Below are positions 60,097 to 64,000 of a DNA stretch of 64,000 nt, piece by piece. The position numbers and the translations under genes were made by a program. This stretch comes from Pyrenophora tritici-repentis. Taxonomy: Eukaryota > Ascomycota > Dothideomycetes > Pleosporales > Pleosporaceae. A model generated the notes under the pieces. It was not told the DNA's origin, did no database searches, and saw only the letters and a program-made list of their open reading frames with translations. The stretch is from NCBI RefSeq assembly GCF_003171515.1, contig NC_089399.1, positions 4,216,001-4,280,000 on the forward strand, given 5' to 3'. Every line of letters starts with the position of its first letter. Positions within the stretch are counted from its first letter, which is position 1.

Positions 60097-61711
60097 GTTT
60101 TTAAACCGGCTACGAGCGACGCGGCAGCTAGATCGGATTATTATCGACGAGTGCCATATCGTGTTAAACCGGCAGTACACGTTCCGCAAGCAGATGCAGC
60201 AGCTAGGTAAGCTAGTGGCTGTAGAGACGCAGATGGTCATGTTAACAGCAACGTTGCCACCCAGCGAGGAGGACGAGTTATTCCGGCGAATGCATTTTGA
60301 GCGTGGGCAGGTAAGAATGTTTAGGGCACCAACAGCACGGAGCAACATAGCGTACCGGGTGGTAAGGGTAGAGAAGGAGAGGAAGAGACAGGAGGTAGAG
60401 GCAACGGTGTTGGCGATGGTACAGCAGAAGGTCCGAAAGTATAAGAGCGGCAAGATTGTAGTGTACGGCAACTCAGTGCCAAAGGTCAAGGGGTTAGCCG
60501 AGAAGCTCAAGTGCCATGCGTATCATCACCACGCGGTTGGCAAGGCAAGCATGTTGGAGGAGTTCATGGGCGGCAAGCAGCGGGTGATTGTGGCAACCAG
60601 CGCGTTGGGCATGGGAGTGGACGTGCCCGATATCCGGTGCATTGTCCACATGGATTGGCCGTTTAGCGTGTTGGATTACGCGCAGGAGAGCGGGCGAGCC
60701 GGGCGAGACGGGGAGCGGAGCGAGGCCATCATGATGGTGCAGGACGGCGAGCAGCGAGCGGCGGATGACAAGCAGGGGGAGGCGGAGCAGCGGTTGGTGC
60801 GAGCATACGTCGAAGGCATAGACGAGGCGGCGACATGTAGACGGGTAATGTTGGACGGGTATTTAGACAGGCGCGAGGCCGAGCGAGCTCGGTGCGAGGA
60901 GGGAGAGGAGAGGTGTGACGTATGCATGAGAGCCGACGGGGAGGAGATGGAGGAGGAGGAGATGGAGGAGGAGGAGATGGAGGAGGAGATGGAGGAGGAG
61001 ATGGAGGAGGAGATGGAAGAGATGGAGGAGGTGGAGGAGGTGGAGGAGGTGGAGGAGATGGAGGTGGTGGAGGTGGCCGAGGGCGGCAGCAGCAACGAAG
61101 AAGAGGCGGAGACATTGGAGAGGGAGCAAGAAGAGGCGCGGCAGGCGTTTAATCAGCAGCAACGAGAGCAAGGCGGCCCGCGACAGAGATTGATACAGCA
61201 GCGGCAGCAGGAGTTCGCCGACGTCGAGTGGCTGCGTAGGCAGCTGGCGCAATGGATAAACCGGTGTGGGTTATGCGAGGCGGTAGGGCAAGGATCGAGC
61301 GCACACGACGTACGGCAATGTTGGCGACAGGAGAGCCAGCGGATCAAGGAGTCGATTAAGAGGATGGAAGAGACAATTAAGTTTGAGCGTTATTCGGGCT
61401 GTTTTTGGTGTGGAGTGCCGCAGGAGATATGCAATCGGTGGGAAAGGAATAGTTTTGGGCGATATCAGAGAGTCCAAGACGGGGATTGCCAGTATAGAGG
61501 GGTATTAATAGGCGGGTTATTAAGTATAGCATTAGGGCGGAGCGAGGTAGGAAACCGATGGACGGCGCGGTTAGAGGAGTTCGGGGTTAGTAATTCAGGA
61601 GCAGGGCCGACGTTGTTTGAGTTTTTAGGAAAAAAGCGATTGTTAGAGACGGTTGAGAGCAATAACTTAGCAGGAGAGTTTTGTTGGATTACAAGATTAA
61701 TAGGCGAGTAG
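60097..61711 (+). pseudogene. Telomere-linked helicase: RecQ motor and C-terminus
   Basis: Continues the helicase in frame once MITE-A and one target copy are removed. Motif II is IIIDECHIV near 60145 and motif III MLTATLPPS near 60245. Motifs IV to VI are KIVVYGNSV, VIVATSALGMGVDVPDIRC and YAQESGRAGRDGE near 60690. A Cys-containing C-terminal part follows, interrupted by a Glu/Met-rich run (EEMEEEEMEEE, 60940-61070) encoded by GGAGGAGATG repeats. The stop is at 61709-61711. RecQ-type helicases unwind DNA 3' to 5'; subtelomeric copies are known from many fungi. The helicase itself looks undamaged apart from the MITE. Confidence 0.88.
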
Positions 61712-64000
61712 AGGAAATATAGAGAGTTGTAACGTTGACGAGGGTAGCTCCAACAGCTCGAGTAGGTCGGATAGTGTAAGCAGCGATAAAGGCAAGAGCA
61801 GCAAGATCAGCGAGAGCGTAGGCAGGGTTAGCAGCAAGAGAGATAGCAGCAACAGTGACGATAGTAGCAGCAGTAAGAGTAGCGACGAAGGCGAGGGCAG
61901 CGAGAGCAGTGATCAAGGCGAGAGCAGCGAGAGTAGTGACGAAGGCGAGGGTAGTAAAGATATTAGAGGTAGCGAAAGCAGCGGCAACAGCGAGAGCAAT
62001 GAGAGCAACGACAAAGACGAGGGCAGAGAAGGTAACGAGAGCGGCGAGAGCAGTAAGAGCGCAGGCAGCGTTGGTAGCGAGAGCAATAGCTGCAACAGTG
62101 GCGATAGTGGCGATAGCGAGGGCAGCGACGACGGCGAGGATGGCGAGGATGGCGAGGATGGCGAGGACAGCGAGGGCAACTTGATGGCAGGTAGCGAAAG
62201 CAGTAATAGCAGCTTGAGCAGGGAGGAAAAGCGAGGGTCGTGACGACGGCGAGAGTAGCTCCGATAGCGAGAGCAGCAAGAGCGAGAGCAGCAAGAGCGG
62301 CAAGAGCAACGAGAGCGAGGCAGGCGAGGCAGGCGAGAGCAACGAGATGGCAAGTAGCGAGAGCGAGGCAGGCGAGGCAGGCGAGAGCAACGAGATGGCA
62401 AGTAGCGAGAGCGTAGGGAGCGAGAGAGGCGAGAGAAATAAGAGCAGCGACATGATAGGTACCGTTGGCAGCGAGAGCATCGAGAGCCGCGCATATAGCG
62501 AGAGTAACGAGAACAGAGCGAGTAGCGAGAGCAGCGACGACGGTAAGGACAGCGAGAGCAGGAGCCGCAGCGGCGAAAGGAGTTGTAGAAGCCGTAGCAG
62601 CGGTAGGAAGTGAGAAGCAGCGAGAGTAGCGCGAGCAGTGGGGGACAGCAGGGACAGCGAGAGCAGTAGGGAAAGCAAGAGCAGGGGCAGAAGTAGTTAT
62701 AGCGGCCGCAGGCGTAGTAGGAGCGGTGGGGAGTGAGGAGCAGAAGCGAGGATATCGATAGCAGCGAGAGCAGCGAGGACGGCGGGGATAGTAGGGATAG
62801 CGGGATCAGCTGTGAGAGAAGCGAGGATAGCGAGAGTAGGAAAGCAGGAGCCGCAGGCGCGATAGAAGTAAGAGTAGCAAGAGCAGTAAGAGCAGGATGT
62901 GTAGCCGCGAGGATAGAGGCAATTAAGGTAATTAAGGTGATTGCGATGATTGCGAGGACAGTAAGAGCAACAAGGGCAGCGCAAGAAAGGGGCGAACGGC
63001 AAGGGAATTAACTATTAAGTTAATTGTAGCGATTGCAAGGACAGCGGGAACAGCGAGGATAGTAAGGGCAGTAAGGGTAGATTGTAAGGACAGCGGAAGC
63101 AGCGAGGACAACGAGGACAGCGAGGATTGTAAGGACAGCGGAAGCAGCGAGGACAACGAGGACAGCGAGGATTGTAAGGACAGCGGAAGCAGCGAGGATA
63201 ATGAGGACAGCGAGGATAGTAAGAACAGCGAGGATAGTAAGGACAGTAAGAGTAGCGAGGATAGCGAAAGTAGGAGAGTAGCAGTAGCAATAGCAGTAGC
63301 CGGAGGTGTATATAAGCTGTAAGAGGTAAGAGGTAGAAGTAAGGATATTATAAGCAGCAAGGATAGCAGGGGCAGAAGCGGCAACAGGTGCAGGGGTAGT
63401 AGGAGTAGTAATAAGAATATTAAGAGCAGTGCAAGTTACAAGGACAAGGGACAAAGTAAGGACAGTAGAGATAGTAAGAGTATCAGGAGCAGCGAGAACA
63501 GAAGCCGTAGGATTGATAGCGAAGATATTAAGAGCAGCAAGGAAAGCGAAAGTAGCGAGGGTAGTAAGAGCAGCGACAAGAGGAGCGGTAGCGGCCGCCG
63601 AAACCGCAGTTACCGCAGGTGGAGGAGGCGTAGGAGGTAAGGGGCAGAAGAGAGCAGTAGAGACAGCGGGAACAGCGGGGAAAGCGAGAGCAGCAAGAAG
63701 GACGGGGATAGTAGAGATAGAGGAAGTGGCGAGAGCAGAAGCAGTAATAGGGAGGATTGCGGAATGCGGAGGAGTAAGAGCGGTAGGAGTAAGAGTAGCA
63801 AGAGCAGGACGTAGAAGTAAGAGCCGTAGGAGCAGGAGCAGTAAGAATAGCAGGAGTAGCAAGGGTAGGAGCTTTAAAGGCGGCAGCAACGAGGGTGTTA
63901 CAAGCAGCGAAAATAATAGGAGCAGGGAGAGTGGTCGCAGTAAGGATAGCGATAGAAGCGAGGTTGGCGACAGCAGGGACAGTAGTAGTAGCAAGAATAG
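61712..64000 (+). repeat. Purine-skewed, Ser/Asp/Glu-rich low-complexity tract
   Basis: About 2.3 kb in which the + strand is nearly all G and A with regular C in AGC codons. Long + frames encode Ser-, Asp-, Glu-, Gly- and Arg-rich sequence (for example 61737-62240 and 62347-62613), broken by stops and frame changes. Short tandem repeats occur, including a 45-bp unit three times at about 63080-63214 and a roughly 54-bp one near 62320-62410. The Leu/Ser-rich frames on the minus strand are by-products. It may be an expanded coding tail of a subtelomeric gene or simple sequence; no start, domain or telomere repeat is seen. Confidence 0.6.

Noticed and set aside
57518..61711. Starship or Crypton element with this gene as captain
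   Set aside because: No DUF3435 signature, element ends or cargo boundaries are visible; only the recombinase-like motifs support mobility.
61689..64000. Long Leu/Ser-rich minus-strand frames resembling membrane proteins
   Set aside because: They are the complement of AGC/GAG repeats (GCT/CTC codons); hydrophobicity follows from composition, and the frames overlap in several registers.
61712..64000. Chromosome end at the right edge
   Set aside because: No TTAGGG array is present to the last base; the purine-rich tract lacks telomere periodicity.

Overview
The window reads as a transposon-packed, gene-poor stretch of a filamentous ascomycete genome (Pezizomycotina). The pointers are Ty1/copia elements, hAT DNA transposons, a Tad1-like LINE, a winged-helix plus TPR fragment of a fungal NLR-type protein, an OrsD/RecQ 'telomere-linked helicase', and RIP-like C-to-T decay in the oldest elements. 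A pleosporalean fungus would fit, but I cannot fix the species. No rRNA, tRNA or CRISPR array is visible. The only apparently intact host-type gene outside mobile or subtelomeric families is a 256-residue secreted cysteine-containing protein at 38039-38809 (minus).

Layout. 1-709: Ty3/gypsy gag remnant. 738-2006: no gene, diverged repeats at about 1017-1560. 2007-2724: LTR and RNase H end of a decayed copia (Copia-0). 2725-12977: block of Copia-1a, a LINE 3' end, a hAT-4 fragment and hAT-3a. 13020-28231: a Tad1-like LINE (LINE-A, minus) split by Copia-2, hAT-2 and MITEs. 28600-37361: Copia-3 (minus) holding a complete hAT-1. 38039-38809: secreted protein. 39065-42166: NLR-type pseudogene with 42-residue TPRs, rearranged into a palindrome around foldback MITEs. 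42592-45503: truncated Copia-4. 45504-55637: a second, inverted copy of the 2725-12977 block in which Copia-1 is intact. 55638-56873: roughly 171-bp tandem repeats. 57518-61711: OrsD-recombinase-RecQ gene carrying two MITEs. 61712-64000: purine-skewed Ser/Asp/Glu-rich low-complexity DNA.

Mobile-element logic. Four MITE families, here called A (162 bp), B (128 bp), C (158 bp) and D (202 bp), occur 22 times. Nearly every copy has an exact 8-bp target duplication, so they are hAT-type and let the nesting be read directly. Copia-1, -2 and -3 share three features: a primer-binding site matching the anticodon arm of tRNA-Lys(CUU), gag and pol in one frame separated by a single UGA (followed by CUA in two of them), and an AGGGGTG-like polypurine tract.

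Best candidates for something new: (1) a tyrosine-recombinase-like domain between the OrsD zinc finger and the RecQ helicase, with box I Arg, Lys, Arg and a GH-x8-Y end; (2) the shared UGA readthrough arrangement in the copia elements; (3) a roughly 10-kb inverted duplication whose ends fall exactly on a copia LTR terminus and a hAT terminus, neither with a matching target duplication; (4) the MITE-centred palindrome in the NLR repeats.
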